Of a stretch of 64,000 bases of DNA, positions 45,673-58,880 are shown piece after piece (the stretch's first letter is position 1; every line of letters begins with the position of its first letter). Origin of the DNA: Ustilaginoidea virens (lineage: Eukaryota; Ascomycota; Sordariomycetes; Hypocreales; Clavicipitaceae); NCBI RefSeq assembly GCF_000687475.1, contig NC_057318.1:1860001-1924000 (forward strand), written 5' to 3'. The notes beneath the pieces were generated by a model, which saw only the letters and a list, made by a program, of their open reading frames with translations, did not search any database and was not told the DNA's origin. Position numbers and translations under genes: made by a program.

Positions 45673-45998
45673 ATAGGTTTTATAAGAGGTCCTTAATAAG
45701 CAATAGAAGAAAGACTTTTACCTTCGTTATAATACTTCTACCTACTATATATAGAAATACCGTTTGCAAAGGGCCTATAGATTAGGAATAGTTAAAGTAG
45801 CTATAATAGACTCTTAGGCCGCTAAAGATAATAATAGTAATAACTCTTAGGGAAAAAACTAGCTTTTAAGCTTAATCTTACAAAAAGGCTTAAAATATAT
45901 ATCTAAAACCCTAATCGATTATAAAAAAGACCCTATATAAAGGAGATAAAAAAGATTATAAAATATATAAATAGGTACCTTTTTTTAATACCGATATT
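45673..45998 (+). pseudogene. Gypsy G Gag remnant, nucleocapsid part
   Basis: Continuation of G between L7 and L8. The frame contains L-R-Y-N-T-S-T-Y-Y-I-x-K-Y, a likely CCHC zinc knuckle whose Cys and His became Tyr (about 45735-45775), followed by a Lys-rich C-terminal stretch. It fits the gag-pol junction region. Confidence 0.68.
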
Positions 45999-46012
45999 AT
46001 ATAAATCTTATA
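45999..46012. repeat. L8 target-site duplication, left copy
   Basis: ATATAAATCTTATA, repeated at 52393-52406. Confidence 0.9.
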
Positions 46013-46130
46013 TATTAAAAACGCCCTTCTCTGCGATTTCGCCCGCACCTAGGTAGCGGTATAGAACCGCCTTTAAAATCAATTCTGATATTTCTAATCG
46101 CTTTTTCTTATCCGCTTACCCCCCTCGCCT

Positions 46131-47700
46131 ATAGCGTATCGCGTCTAAGGAGTAGGCATAATAGGCGTAAATAAAGTAATAGATATCGATAGAGGGAATA
46201 AAGGCGGTATTATATATAGCCGCTACAACCCGACTACTATAATCGCAAATAGTATATAGTATTACTAAACCGAGACTAAGCCTACCTAAGGGCGAATATA
46301 ACCTATAGCCGATATTATTAAAGACTTTATAAAAGAGCTATAGGATTATATCTCCCTAGTAGTATTAGGAAGAGTGCGAAAGGCTATAAACTTTATAGTA
46401 GAAACCGCCTAATAGGAGACCGACCTAGGAAATATCTATACCCCTATTAGAACCCTAATGCAGATAATTAAAATTGTAGTTAATAAGGCTATATAGAATC
46501 TCCTAAAGACTATGCTAGCCTTTACTATATAGGTATCTATCGCTATACGAGGATATACCGCCGCTATACTACCCTAATACAGCCTAGCTCCCCTAGCGGT
46601 ACCCCCCTATATTTACCGCAAAGTCTTTATTAAAGGAAATACTATTCGCGGAATCTTTTAAAACTATACTCTAATCGAAATTATTAATATAATTAATAAA
46701 GCTATTACTAAAAGAGCGGCAATTATAGCTTATAGGCTCTATAGTAGTAATATAATTATTACCTTTAAAGAAAAAAAGGTAAACTATATTATAGATATAG
46801 CCTAAATCTGCCCCGCCTTTAGCTAAAAGGCAGAATTCAATTAATACTTATTTAGTATTATTATTAAGAGTTTCCCGACCTATTATACCGCAAATACCGT
46901 AATAGAAGATATCTAATCGAACCTTATTAAAGCTAATAGAAAGGGCTTTATTAGGGTCTCCCTTCGCCGCCTTAGGGAGACTATAATATAAGCGCCCTTA
47001 ATTATGAGAGTCGACTCTATCGATCTTATAAATAAGCTTTATAAGGCTAGTATTCTATACTAAGTAGAGATATTTAAAGCCAAACACTATAATAATACTA
47101 TATACCCCCGCTAATGCTATAATTACTTTAAATTCGGCTATATTACTATATATTACGCAGCGGCAGCCTGCTATAGCTAGTATAGTTCTAAATACTACCT
47201 AAAGGGTAAATAAGGCTGCCTAGCTATAATATAGAATTAATATAAATCCTACCTTAACTATTATAGATCTTACCTAGTATAGTCCCGCCTCTATAAGGTA
47301 GCGAATAAATAATAGGAAAACGCTAGAAATTCCTATAGTAATAGACCGAGGCTCTTTGCTTTATATATTGCATTAGCTGCTAATACTATCCTTATTGCGG
47401 ACTAAGGCCGCCACTATATAGCTAGTAGGTCTCCCCTATATAAGCCCTCCTCTTAGAAATAAAATCGCTTAATTAGAAGCATTAATAGGATCCCCTATAT
47501 TAAAGCCGGAAGTAGTATTACTGCCTTTCTCTAAGCCGCTCCTGCCCTAGACTATAGTATAACTATACCTACCCTAGGCACCTAACCTATAGCCACCCTA
47601 AATATACTACTACTATTAACCCCCTTATGATTATCTATATAATAATAGTCCTTTACTAGAATATATAGAAGAAAACCACCCTTATAAGATTAGCACTTTA
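46131..47700 (+). pseudogene. L8 ORF1 (Gag-like) remnant
   Basis: ATA start at 46131. Zinc-knuckle zone about 47110-47190 with C-Y-N-Y-F-K-F-G-Y-I-T-I-Y-Y; the final knuckle is near 47255-47285. It is very similar to L9 and L10 ORF1. Numerous RIP stops; the end is close to the ORF2 endonuclease start. Confidence 0.83.
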
Positions 47701-50700
47701 CTACTAGTGCGAGCCTAATATTATAGCAATCTAAAAACCCGCTATACCCAATTAGGCCTTACTAAGCCTTAGCCTTAGAAGATATATACTAATAGTATAT
47801 AGTAGAAGAGCAGCAATATATATCTATAAGCAGTATAGGCCCGGTATATAATCTAGCGAGAAAGGACCTAATTAGTATAGGATCTCCCTATTATATACCG
47901 ATATCTACTCGATTTACTCTCCAGGCTATAAACTAAATTAAATAACCCCTTTTATTATACTCGCTGAGCTTTTACCCCGCCCTTATAGTACTTTCGTTAG
48001 GGATTTTAATATATATGATCCTCTTTAGGATAGCTTAGATTAGACCTCGCCTAAGATTAATACCCTTTTTAAACTTATAACCTAATAGTAGCTTAGATTA
48101 GCTACCCTTTATAGTAAGGTAATAAAATAGGCACCTAAAAAGAGAAATAGTACTATTAACTATATATAGGTTATATAAGATATTATAGTAGAATATCTTA
48201 AAAATGCCGATTTTATTAGATCCGATTATATCCCCTAGCTTATACGCATTAAGACCGGCAATTATTATATAAAAGCCCCCCCTATAAAGAATAGTTAGAA
48301 GTCTTTTAACCGATACTTTACTTAGGTCGAAGCTAAAAACCGACTTACTACCTCCTATACTAAGGCCCCGCTTTACTTCCCTGCTGAGATAGATATATAT
48401 ACTATATAGCTTACTAGCTAACTCTAAAGTATTACTAATATTGTGGCCCTAAAAAAAGCACCTAAAGCTCTTAGTATAGAGCCTTAGTAGAACTCCTACA
48501 CTAAAATGGCCTAAAATACTATAAAAAAGGCCTACCGAAAATAGGTAGTATATTATACCCTAGAGAATCTTAATACCGTATAAGAGGTAGGGGCAATCTA
48601 GTCCTATATAGTATAAAAGGAATAATACCGATTATAAAGAAAAGCCCTTAATAAAGCTACCGCCTAAAATGCCGACCTATAGTCTTTAGAAAAATAGGCC
48701 CGTTTATATAGTAGCCTCCCGCCTAAATTAAAAGAGATCCCTTTACTAGAATAAAGCGGCCTAAGCCTAAAAGCTATAATATATAAGGAAAAAGTATAGG
48801 TCCTTACTAAGTAGTTTTTTCTTACCTCTTAAGCTACTTATAATAATATCCCTAACCTAATATTCCCCTAGCTTATTATTATTGCATTCCCCCCTACTAA
48901 TTCCTTTTCCTATAAAGAGATATATACTACATTATACAATATAGTAGGCTAGAAAGCATTAGGCCCTAATAGGCTCCTAGTAGGATTCCTTAAAGTATAT
49001 AGCCCTCTATTTATTACCGCTCTTATATATCTCCTAAACGAAATATACTATATTAGGTACTACCTAGCTTTATACCGGGAGGCTAAAGTAATAGTACTAT
49101 AGAAACTAAAGAAAAAGCTAAAAGAATACTTTAAGGCAGGAGGCTAAAGGCTAATATTACTTTTTAACCTAATAAAAAAAGTCTTAAAAGCTATAGTTAT
49201 ATAGTAGCTTACTATTGCTCTTAAAGAGGGTAACCTCTTTTTAGACCTCTAAATAGGCAATAGGGCAAACCGGTCAACTAATATAGCCCTAAGTATACTA
49301 ATCGAAATTATATATACGATTTAGTACTATAGTAGGATCGCCTTACTACTTTAATTAGATATCTTAGCTATATTTAATACCGTTAATTATACCTGTCTTA
49401 TCTACCTATTGCTAGAGAAAAGGCTTCTATTTTAGCTAACAGTATAAGTATATAGCTTTACTAATTTATATTTAGTATAAATCTACTTTAAAGGATAACT
49501 TATAAATAAACTGCTAAATACTACTAGAGTCCCTTAAGGGTCCTTTCTCTCTTTTATCCTCTTCTTTATCTATATTATACCGCTCTATAAGAGACTATAA
49601 AAGATTGCATTAATTATTATATTAGGCTTCACCAATAATATTAATATTATAGCCTATAGGAGAGATATAAAGGAGATTAAAATGCTATTCGAGAAAGTAT
49701 AGGCTATTTATAATAATTAGTCTAAGTAAATAAGATTAAATTTTAACCCTAGTAAAAGTAAGCTTATCTACTTTACCTATATGCATAAGGCGAATGAGAC
49801 CCTAGTATAGCTTAAAACTACTATAATATAGCTAAAATAATATACTAAGTTCTTAGGGGTCGAAATCTACTATAAACTAAAATAGAAGGAATATTATATT
49901 AAGATTATAAAGAAACTCAAATAGCAATAACTTACGCTTATAGTAATAGCAGCCTCTACCTAAGGCTACTAATATTAGGAAGCATACCTTATCTATATAT
50001 AGGTTATCCGAACCTTTATCGCCTTTAGCATAAAGGTATAATATACCCTTACCGCCCCTAAAGGGGTAGTAAAAGGTATTATAAAATCCCTAGCTATAGA
50101 ATAGTCAGCCTACCTCTATATAATCACTAGGGCCTTTAAGGCTATACCGCTAAATACCCTTAAGACCGAAGCGGTTATACCCCTAATCGACCTTTATCTT
50201 AATTATATCTATTAGTAATTCCTTAAAAGAATAGCTAAAATAGGTATAACCAATAGGATTAACTGTATATTAATAGTAGTAATAGCGATACTTTAATGCT
50301 AATAAAGGAAAGGCTACTAAAGACCCCTAGCCTATATATTATTCCCCGATTTTAACTTTAATTAGCTTCCGGCCGAAGAGCGATTAATAAAAGATTAATA
50401 TAACTAATAGTAAAATAATTAAATAATAGTAAGGGCGAGATGCCCCTAGTATAAGACCCTAGCGGCCGAAAAGGTATTAGACTTCTAATCTATAGCAAAA
50501 ATAACCCGATTATATAAAAGCCTATAAAAGCATAAGTTAGCAATACTTACTTAACTCTATATAGAAAAAATCGGCTTTAACTCCTTCCTTTGCCTCTAAT
50601 AAGTACCCTTAGTACTATTACCTTTTTGCTGCTATAGGGAAGGCCTAAAAGACCTTTATTATATTATCCTCTCCTGCCTAAAGTACTATAGATAAAGGTA

Positions 50701-50985
50701 TATACTCTTTAGACTTAGCCTTAGCTTTAGCTTACTTTACGACCAATATAGTATATCTATCGCACTTAATAAATTATACCTTATATAGATAATCGCCTTC
50801 TAAATACTTAATATTAACTAATTCGACTAATTCTAGTTTGTCTAATCCTTCTAATATAGTATAGCTAAAAGAGCTATTAAACTCCCCCATATAGCCTTTA
50901 TATAATATTTATAGTAATCCTATAGTAGGAATAAAGAGCCCTAAGAATAAGTAAACCTTTTAGGCCTTATAGGCTAAAACTAATC
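47630..50985 (+). pseudogene. L8 ORF2 (EN-RT) remnant
   Basis: Endonuclease start near 47643 and the E-P (here K-P) motif near 47735; D-F-N at about 48000-48010. RT fingers K-A-L-G-P-N-R-L-L-V-G-F-L-K are near 48955-48995. Palm box F-T-N-N at 49628-49639 with both Asp lost. C-terminal L-T-x-L-Y-I-E-K-I-G-F-N-S-F-L and zinc-finger zone near 50550-50680. Confidence 0.86.
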
Positions 50986-50989
50986 GATA

Positions 50990-51800
50990 ATTATTATTTT
51001 AGTATTAAGGGTATTTTTTTTTCCCCTTTTTTACTCCTTTTACTACCTTCCCCCCTTTTATCCCTATGATCTTTAGTTTACTCCTCCTCTAAAGCCCCCT
51101 CCCCCCCCTTTTAGGCTAGGAAAACCTATAATAATATAGTAATATCCTTTTAGGCGTAAGCCTATTGTTTTAAGGTAAAGACTTTCTTTTCTTTAAGGTT
51201 TAATATCTTTCGGGTTGCCTTAAGAGCACTAAGGCTCCCTACCGCTGCTGCTACTACTACCGCTGCTTATTTACGCCCCTAAGAGGCAGATACCTATTTG
51301 GCCCTCTACTAGAGGGCCTTATAGTTATCTACCTAAAGGTAAAGATAATTGGCTAGTAATTTATGCTATATATAAATTAAAAATATACCTCTATCCCTTT
51401 AGTAATAGTCTCCTATATATATAGGAATTCTTATACTAAGATTTGGTTCTTAGGGGTCCTCTCTAGGGGTATATATATTTTACCTATTAAAGTATAAGGA
51501 TAGTAGGCCGCTTTAGTCCTTACCTATATTAGCCTCGCTAGAGAGTGGGTATAACCCGGCCTATACCTTATTAACTACGATATTGATACTTAGGGTCTTC
51601 TAAGTATATTAAATATAGCCCGTCTAGCTATACATATAATTCTCTAGGCTACTATATAAAAGTTAGAAGCGGTTCTATAGCATACTAAACCTATACTTAC
51701 CCCTTTATTTAGTATCGCTAACTATTTAGGCATTTTTACTTCTGCTATTGCTATTCTTATTCTTATTGTTATTATAGCTATTGCTATTGCTATTATTACT
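50990..51800 (-). pseudogene. L8 antisense 3' ORF
   Basis: Minus-strand frame from the microsatellite (51731-51800) to the G/A-rich tail near 51000-51110. The block L-N-L-K-E-K-K-V-F-T-L reads on the reverse strand at about 51216-51180. Compared with L2 (L-D-L-K-E-R-K-V-F-T-L), the differences are single G/A changes. Product unknown. Confidence 0.48.
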
Positions 51801-52392
51801 ATTACTGCCGATCTGCTAATAAGGTTAGTATCGGCCCTATACTGCGATAGAGGGGTTATTATATACTTTAGAATTAGCACTATAGAGGAAAAAAAAAAAG
51901 AAGAAAAGACATAAAACTAGGGGGCATCGCTAACCTATATACTAACACAATACCTAAGGCCAATTGCTCCTATCTTTAAATTCGGCTTACTTTTGCCTAT
52001 ATACTATAGACTAATACGCCTGAGATGCACCCAGGCCCTTAAAGGCATACGCCCGGTAAGAATACCGCTAATCCTACCCCTCTAGCCTTACCCTCCCCTT
52101 ACTTCGCACCCGATAGTGCTCCGACCTAGGCCTAATACTCCTAGAACTTATACTCACACTCTTCCTAAGTAATACCGCTAGATATAGTCCTAAGCGGTTG
52201 TATACCCTACTCTCTCACGCACTAGATACCTGCCGCCCCCGCTATAGGGCGATATAAAGCAGAAATTAAGATTATAGGAAGGGTTTTCCTCCCGGCTATT
52301 AGGTTTTTCCTTTCCGAATTATCTTTATAGAAGTACTAGATAGGTTATTTAGCACTAAATAGCCTCTAGCGTAATTTAATAATAATAATAAT

Positions 52393-52406
52393 ATATAAAT
52401 CTTATA
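52393..52406. repeat. L8 target-site duplication, right copy
   Basis: ATATAAATCTTATA; partner of 45999-46012. Confidence 0.9.
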
Positions 52407-54080
52407 CTTTTATTAATACCTTAATCGATTTAGGTTATAATTACTATAGCGCTATAAGCGAAAAAATAATATAATAGTTAAGTCTCTAACCTATCCGCCT
52501 GCTATAATATACGAAAATCGGAACGGCAGTAGAGATTTAGAGCTATTTAGGGGAATATAAAGAAGCGATTTCCTTTATTATATATATCGTTTATATAGAT
52601 ATTGATATTAATAGCTGGCCTTTTATAGTTATACTTTATATAATCCTAGGCCTTATTTATAATATTATTTTAAGTCTCCTTTAGATAGAATACTATAATA
52701 TTATATTATAAGCGAAATAACGTCGGATATAGATTAGAGCAGTAGGTAATCTTATTATCTAAGAATTAATAATATAATACTCTAGCCCTACTATAGTTAA
52801 TATTCTTAGTTTAGTCTTTTATAATATACTTTAATAGGCAAAGCGTTTTAAAGACTAATCGACCTCTTTTATTACTATAAGCTTATAAAAGATAATGCGT
52901 ATCCTCTATATAATGCTTTTACTATATTAAGACCCTATACTATCTCTATAAAAGCCATAGGTTTTACCCCTAAAGTTATAGAAATTTAGCGACCTATTTA
53001 ATAAAGAAAAGGCCTTTAGCCTTCCTCTATACTAGGATATATTAGACTATTATATTTAGCTTAAGAAGGCCTTAGATAGAAGCGTATTAGACCTATCTTA
53101 GGGCCTATTATACAATATATTATAGGATTAGCTATTTAAGGTTTAAAGATAGGTAACTAATCTTATAGATAAGGGATAGATCTAAGCGAGCTCCTTATTA
53201 GTAGTAGCTCTAGTCCTCCTAATTAGGAAGGGGAATAGAAGGTAGCATTTTTGCGTAAATTATTAAGCCCTAAATAAGGTTATAGCCTAAGACTAATACC
53301 TCCTCCCGCTAATTAAAAAGACCCTACGATCTTTATCCTAAGCGAAATAGTTTACTAAAGTCAATATATATACGGCATTCTATAAAATCTATATTGCAAA
53401 AAGCGATAAATACCTTACTATATTTTAAATGCGATTTAACCTTTTTAAGTAGTTTATTATATCTTTTAGCCTTACTAAAGCCCCTATAATATTCTAATGA
53501 TATATTAATAGGGCCTTAGGAAATATACTTAGGGATTTTGCGACTATATACTTTAATAATATCTTTATTTATACCTTAAGATTAAGGGAGGACTATATAG
53601 GAAGCATTAAGGATATACTCCGACGACTTTAAGATACTAGTCTTAATTTAGACTTAGAAAAGTATAATTTTACTATAATAGAGGTCCGGTATTTAGCTTA
53701 TATTATAATAGTAGGAAAAGAGATCCGCTTAAACCCCAAAAAGATTAAAGCTATTTAGAATTAGGAAGCCCCTATAAAACTAAAGGGGGTCTAAAGCTTC
53801 TTTAGCTTCGCAAATTTTTATTATAATTTTATCCTTAACTTCTCCCGATTTACTAAACTTTTAATAAAATTAATTAAATTAATAAAAAAAGGAGTTCCTT
53901 TTTAATAATTAGATAAAGAAAAAGCAGTATTCTAAGCGCTTAAGTATTATTTTATTTTATACCCGGTTTTTACTTAATAGGACCCTAATAAGGAGATAAT
54001 TCTTAAAGTAGATAGTTTTAATACTACTTTTAGTAGCTACCTTTTTTAAATTAGGGAGTATAGAGTCTTTTACCCTATTA
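52407..54080 (+). pseudogene. Gypsy G Pol remnant: protease and reverse transcriptase
   Basis: Retropepsin-like motif L-I-D-L-G at 52421-52435 (Ser/Thr of L-I-D-S-G changed) and I-L-G-L-I near 52645. The RT shows L-L-I-R-K-G-N-R near 53210-53240, F-x-x-Y-I-N-R-A-L-G-N-I near 53480-53530, the catalytic box Y-F-N-N at 53549-53560 (ancestral Y-x-D-D), and L-x-F-F-S-F-A-N-F-Y near 53790-53825. The L-I-K-L-I-K-K-G-V-P-F segment leads into RNase H. Protease and RT boxes are in the same frame. It would have processed Gag-Pol and copied the genomic RNA; both catalytic Asp of the RT are gone. Confidence 0.86.
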
Positions 54081-54094
54081 TATATTATTCTATA
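54081..54094. repeat. L9 target-site duplication, left copy
   Basis: TATATTATTCTATA, repeated at 60467-60480 (a fifteenth base also matches). Confidence 0.9.
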
Positions 54095-54664
54095 TTATTA
54101 TTATTAAATTACGCTAGAGGCTATTTAGTGCTAAATAACCTATCTAGTACTTCTATAGAGATAATTCAGAAAGGAAAAACCCAGCAGCTAAGAGGAAAAC
54201 CCTTCCTATAATCTTAATTTCTACTTTATATCACCCTATAGCGGGGGCGGCAGGTATCTAATGCATAAAAGAGTAGGGTACGCAACCGCTTAAGACTATA
54301 TCTAGCGGTATTACTTAGGAAAAGAGCGAGTATAAGTTCTAGGAGTATCGGGCCTAGGTTAGAGTACTATTAGGTGCAAAGTAAGGGGAAGGTAAGGCTA
54401 AGGGGGTAGGATTGGCGGTATTCTCGCCAGGTATACACCTTTAGGGGCCTAAGCGCATCTTAAGCGTATTAGTCTATAGTATATAGGCAAAAGTAAGCTG
54501 AATTTGAAGATAGGAGCGATTAGCCTTAGGCACTATATTAGTATATAGGTTAGTGATACCCCCCGGCTTTATGCCTTTTCTTCTTTTTCTTCTTTTCCTC
54601 TATAGTGCTAATTCTAAGGTATATAATAACCCCTCTATCGCAGTATAGGGCCGATACTAACCTT

Positions 54665-55515
54665 ATTAGCAGATCGGCAGTAATAGTAATAATAGCAATA
54701 GCAATAGCTATAATAACAATAAGAATAAGAATAGCAATAGCAGAAGTAAAAATGCCTAAATAGTTAGCGATACTAAATAAAGGGGTAAGTATAGGTTTAG
54801 TATGCTATAGAACCGCTTCTAACTTTTATATAGTAGCCTGGAGAACTATATATATAGCTATACAGGCTATATCTAATACGCTTAGATGACCCTAAGTATT
54901 GATACCGCAGTTAATAAGGTATAAGCCGGATTATACCCACTCTCTAGTAAGGCTAATATAAATAGGGACTAAGGCGGCTTACTATCCTTATACCCTAATA
55001 GGCAAAATATATATATCCTTAGAGAGGACCCTTAGGAAATAGGTCCTAATATAAGAACTCTTAGACGCGTAAAAGATTATTACTAGAGGGGTAAAAATAT
55101 ATTTTCGATTTATATATAGTATAGGTTATTAGCTAACTATTTTTACCTTTAGGTAGATGACTATAAGGCCCTCTAGTAGAGGGCTAAATAGGCATCTACC
55201 TCTTAAGGGTATAAATAGGCAATAGTAATAATAGCGGTAGCAGTAAAAGGCCTTAACGCTCCTAAGGCAATCTAGGAGATATTAAACTTTAAGGAAAAAA
55301 AGGTCCTTACCTTAGAATAATAGGCCTATACCTAAAAGGATATTACTATATTATTATAAGTTTTCTTAGCTTAAAAGGGGGGGGAGGGGGCTTTAGAAAA
55401 AGAGTAAACTAAAGACGATAGAGATAAAAGGGGGAAAAATAATAAGGGGAGTAAAAAGGGGGGAAAAAAAGAGGATACCTTTAATACTAAGATAATAACT
55501 ATTGATTAGTTTTAG
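54665..55515 (+). pseudogene. L9 antisense 3' ORF
   Basis: Plus-strand counterpart. The microsatellite (about 54676-54745) is followed by V-D-D-Y-K-A-L near 55155-55175 (GTA GAT GAC TAT AAG GCC CTC), the least altered version of this block, then L-N-F-K-E-K-K-V near 55285-55310 and a Lys/Glu/Gly-rich tail. Product unknown. Confidence 0.5.
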
Positions 55516-58500
55516 CCTATAAGGCCTAAGAGATTTACTTATTTTTAGGGCTCTTTATTCCTACTATAGGATTACTATAAATATTATATAGGGGCTATAT
55601 AGGGGAGTTTAATAGCTCCTTTAGCTATATTATATTAAAGGGATTAAGTAAGCTAGAATTAATTAAATTGGTCGATATTAAGTATTTAGTAGGCGATCGT
55701 CTATATAAAGCATAGTTTATTAAATATAATAGATATATTATATCGGTCGCAAAGTAAACTAAAGCTAAAATTAGGTCTAAAGAATATATATTTTTATCTA
55801 TAGTACTTTAGGCAGGAAAAGATAATGTAATAGAGGTCTTTTAGGCCTTCCCTATAGTAGTAAAGAGGTAATAATATTAAGGGTATTTATTAGAGGTAAA
55901 AGAAGGAGTTAAGGCCGATTTTTTCTATATAGAGTTAGGTAAATATTACTAACTTATGCTTTTATAGGCCTTTATATAGTTAGGTTATTTTTGCTAGAGA
56001 TTAGAAGTTTAGTACCTTTTCGGCTATTAGAGTCTTATGCTAAGGGCATTTTACTTTTACTATTATCTAATTATTCTATTATTAATTATATTAGTCTTTT
56101 ACTAATCGCTTTTCGGCTAAAAGTTAGCTAAAGTCGAGATCGGGGAATAGTATATAGGCTAAAGGTCTTTAGTAGCCTTTCTTTTATTAGTATTAAAATA
56201 TCGCTACTACTACTACTAATACGCAGTTAATCCTATTGGTTATATTTATTTTAACTATTCTTTCGAGGAACCGCTAATAGATATAGTTAAAATAGAAGTC
56301 GATTAGGGATATAGCTGCCTCAATCTGAAGAGTATTTAACGATATAGCCTTAAAGACCCTAGTAATTATATAGAGGTAGGCTAATTATTCTATAGCTAGG
56401 GATTTTATAATGCCTTTTACTATCCCTTTAAAGGCGGTAGGGATATACTATACCCTTATGCTAAAAGCAATAGAGGTTTAGATAACCTATATATAGATAA
56501 GGTATACTTCTTAATATTAATAGTCTTAAGTAGAGGCTGCTATTACTATAAGTATAAATTGCTACTACTTAAGTTTCTTTATAATCTTAATATAGTATTC
56601 CCTCTATTTTAATTTATAGTAGATTTCGACCCCTAAGAACCTAATATACTATTTCGGCTATATTATAGTGGTCTTAAGCTATACTAAAGTCTTATCCGCT
56701 TTATATATATAGGTAAAGTAGATAAGCTTACTCTTACTAAGGCTGAAATTTAATCTTACTTATTTAAACTAATCGTTATAGATAGCCTATACTTTCTTAA
56801 GTAGTATTTTAGTCTCCCCTATATCTCTCCCGTAGATTATAATATTAGTATTATTAATAAAGCCTAGTATAATAATTAATATAACCTCTTATAGTCTCTT
56901 ATAGAATAGTATAATATAGATAAAGAAGAAAATAGGGGAGAGGGGAGACCCTTAAAGGATCTTAATAATAATTAGTAGTTTATCTATAAATTGCCCCTTA
57001 AAGTAGATTTACGCTAAGTATAAATTAGTAAAGCTATATACTTATACTACTAGCTAAAGTAAAAGCCTTTTCTCTAATAATAGGTAGATAAAGTAGGTAT
57101 AATTAATAGTATCGAATGCAGCTAAAATATCTAGTTAAAGTAATAAGGCGATCCTACTATAGTACTAAATCGTACGTATAATTTCGATTAGTATACTTAG
57201 GGCTATATTAATTAACTAGTTTGCTTTATTGCCTATTTAGAGGTCTAAAAGGAGGTTACCCTCTTCGAAAGCAATAGTAAGCCGCTATATAACTATAGCT
57301 TCTAAGACTTTTCCTATTAGGTTAAAAAGCGATATTAACCTTTAGCCTTCTGCCTTAGAGTACTCTTTTAGCTTTTTCCTTGGTTTCTATAGTACTACTA
57401 CTCTAGCCTTTTAGTATAAAGCTAGGTAGTATTTAATATAATATATCTCGTTTAAGAGATATATAAGAGTAGTAATAAATGGGGGGCTATATACTTTAAG
57501 GAATCCTATTAGGAGCCTATTAGGGCTTAATGCTTTATAGCCTACTATATTGTATAATGTAGTATATACCATTTTATAGAAAAAGGAATCGATAGGGGGG
57601 AATATAGTAGTAATAAGCTAAAGGAATATTAAGTTAGGGATATTATTCTAAGTAGCTTAAAAAGTAGGGAAGAACTATTTAATAAGGACCTATACTTTTT
57701 CCTTATATATTATAGCTTTTAGGCTTAGGTTGCCTTATTTTAATAGAAGGATCTCTTTTAATTTAGGCAGGAGGCCGTTATATAGATAGGCCTATTTCTC
57801 TAGGGACTATAGGTCGGCATTTTAGGCGGTGGCTTTATTAAAGGCTTCTCTCTATAATAAGTGCTATTCCTTTTATATTATATGGGATTAGGTCGCCCTT
57901 GCCTTTTATATAGCGCTAAGATTCTTTAAGGTATAATATACTACCTATTTTCGGTAGGCCTTTTTTATAGTATTTTAAGCTATTTTAGTGCAGGAGTTCT
58001 ACTAAAGCTCTATATTAGGGGCTTTAGATGCTTTCTTTACGGCTATAATATTAATAATACTTTAGAGTTAGCTAGTAAGCTATATAGTATATATATCTAT
58101 CTTAGTAGGGGAGTAGAATGGAGCCTTAGTATAAAAGGTAGTAAATTAGTTTTTAGCTTTAATTTAGGCAAGGTATTAATTAAAGGACTTCTAACTATTC
58201 ATTATAGGGGGGGCTTTTATATAATAGTTATTAGTCTTAATATATATAAGCTAGGGGATATAGTTAGATTTAGTAAGATCGGCATTTTTAAGATATTCTA
58301 CTATAATATCTTATATGACCTATATATAATTAATAGTATTATTTCTCTTCCTAAGTGCCTACTTTATTATTTTACTATAAGGGGTAGCTAGTCTAAACTA
58401 CTATTAGGTTATAAGTTTAAAAAGGGTATTAATCTTAAGTAAAGTCTAGTCTAAGCTATCCTAAAGAGGATAGTATATATTAAAGTCCACAATAAAAGCA

Positions 58501-58880
58501 CTATAGGGGCGGGGTAGAAGCTTAATAAATATAATAAAAAGGGTTATCTAATTTAGTTTATAGCCTAAAGAGTAAATCGAGTAGATATTAATATATAATA
58601 GGGAAATCCTATACTAATTAGGTCCCTTCTCGCTAGACTATATGCCGGGCCTATACCGCTTATAGATATATATCGCTGCTTTCCTATTATATACTACTAA
58701 TATATATCTTCTAAGGCTAGGGCTTATTAGGGCCTAATTAGGCGCAATAGGTTCTTAAATCGCTATAATATCGGGCCCGCATTAATAGTAAAATGCTAAT
58801 CTTATAAGGGTAGTTTTCTTCTATATATTCTAATAAAAGACTATTATTATATAGATAATCGCAAAAGGGTTAATAGTAGC
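55515..58880 (-). pseudogene. L9 ORF2 (EN-RT) remnant
   Basis: Minus-strand ORF2, uninterrupted. Palm box at 56850-56861 reads F-I-N-N, both Asp lost. Fingers motif on the reverse strand near 57485-57535. Endonuclease E-P motif on the reverse strand near 58750-58775. The start is estimated near 58870. Confidence 0.85.

Larger units (their letters stand above)
46013..52392 (+). mobile_element. LINE L8, full length (subfamily I)
   Basis: A 6.38 kb LINE inserted in G just before the protease. Eighteen to twenty bases precede the leader (46033). ORF1 at 46131, ORF2 about 47630-50980, antisense frame about 50990-51800, microsatellite 51731-51800, 3' stem-loop zone about 52276-52318, tail TTTAATAATAATAATAAT. 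Confidence 0.93.
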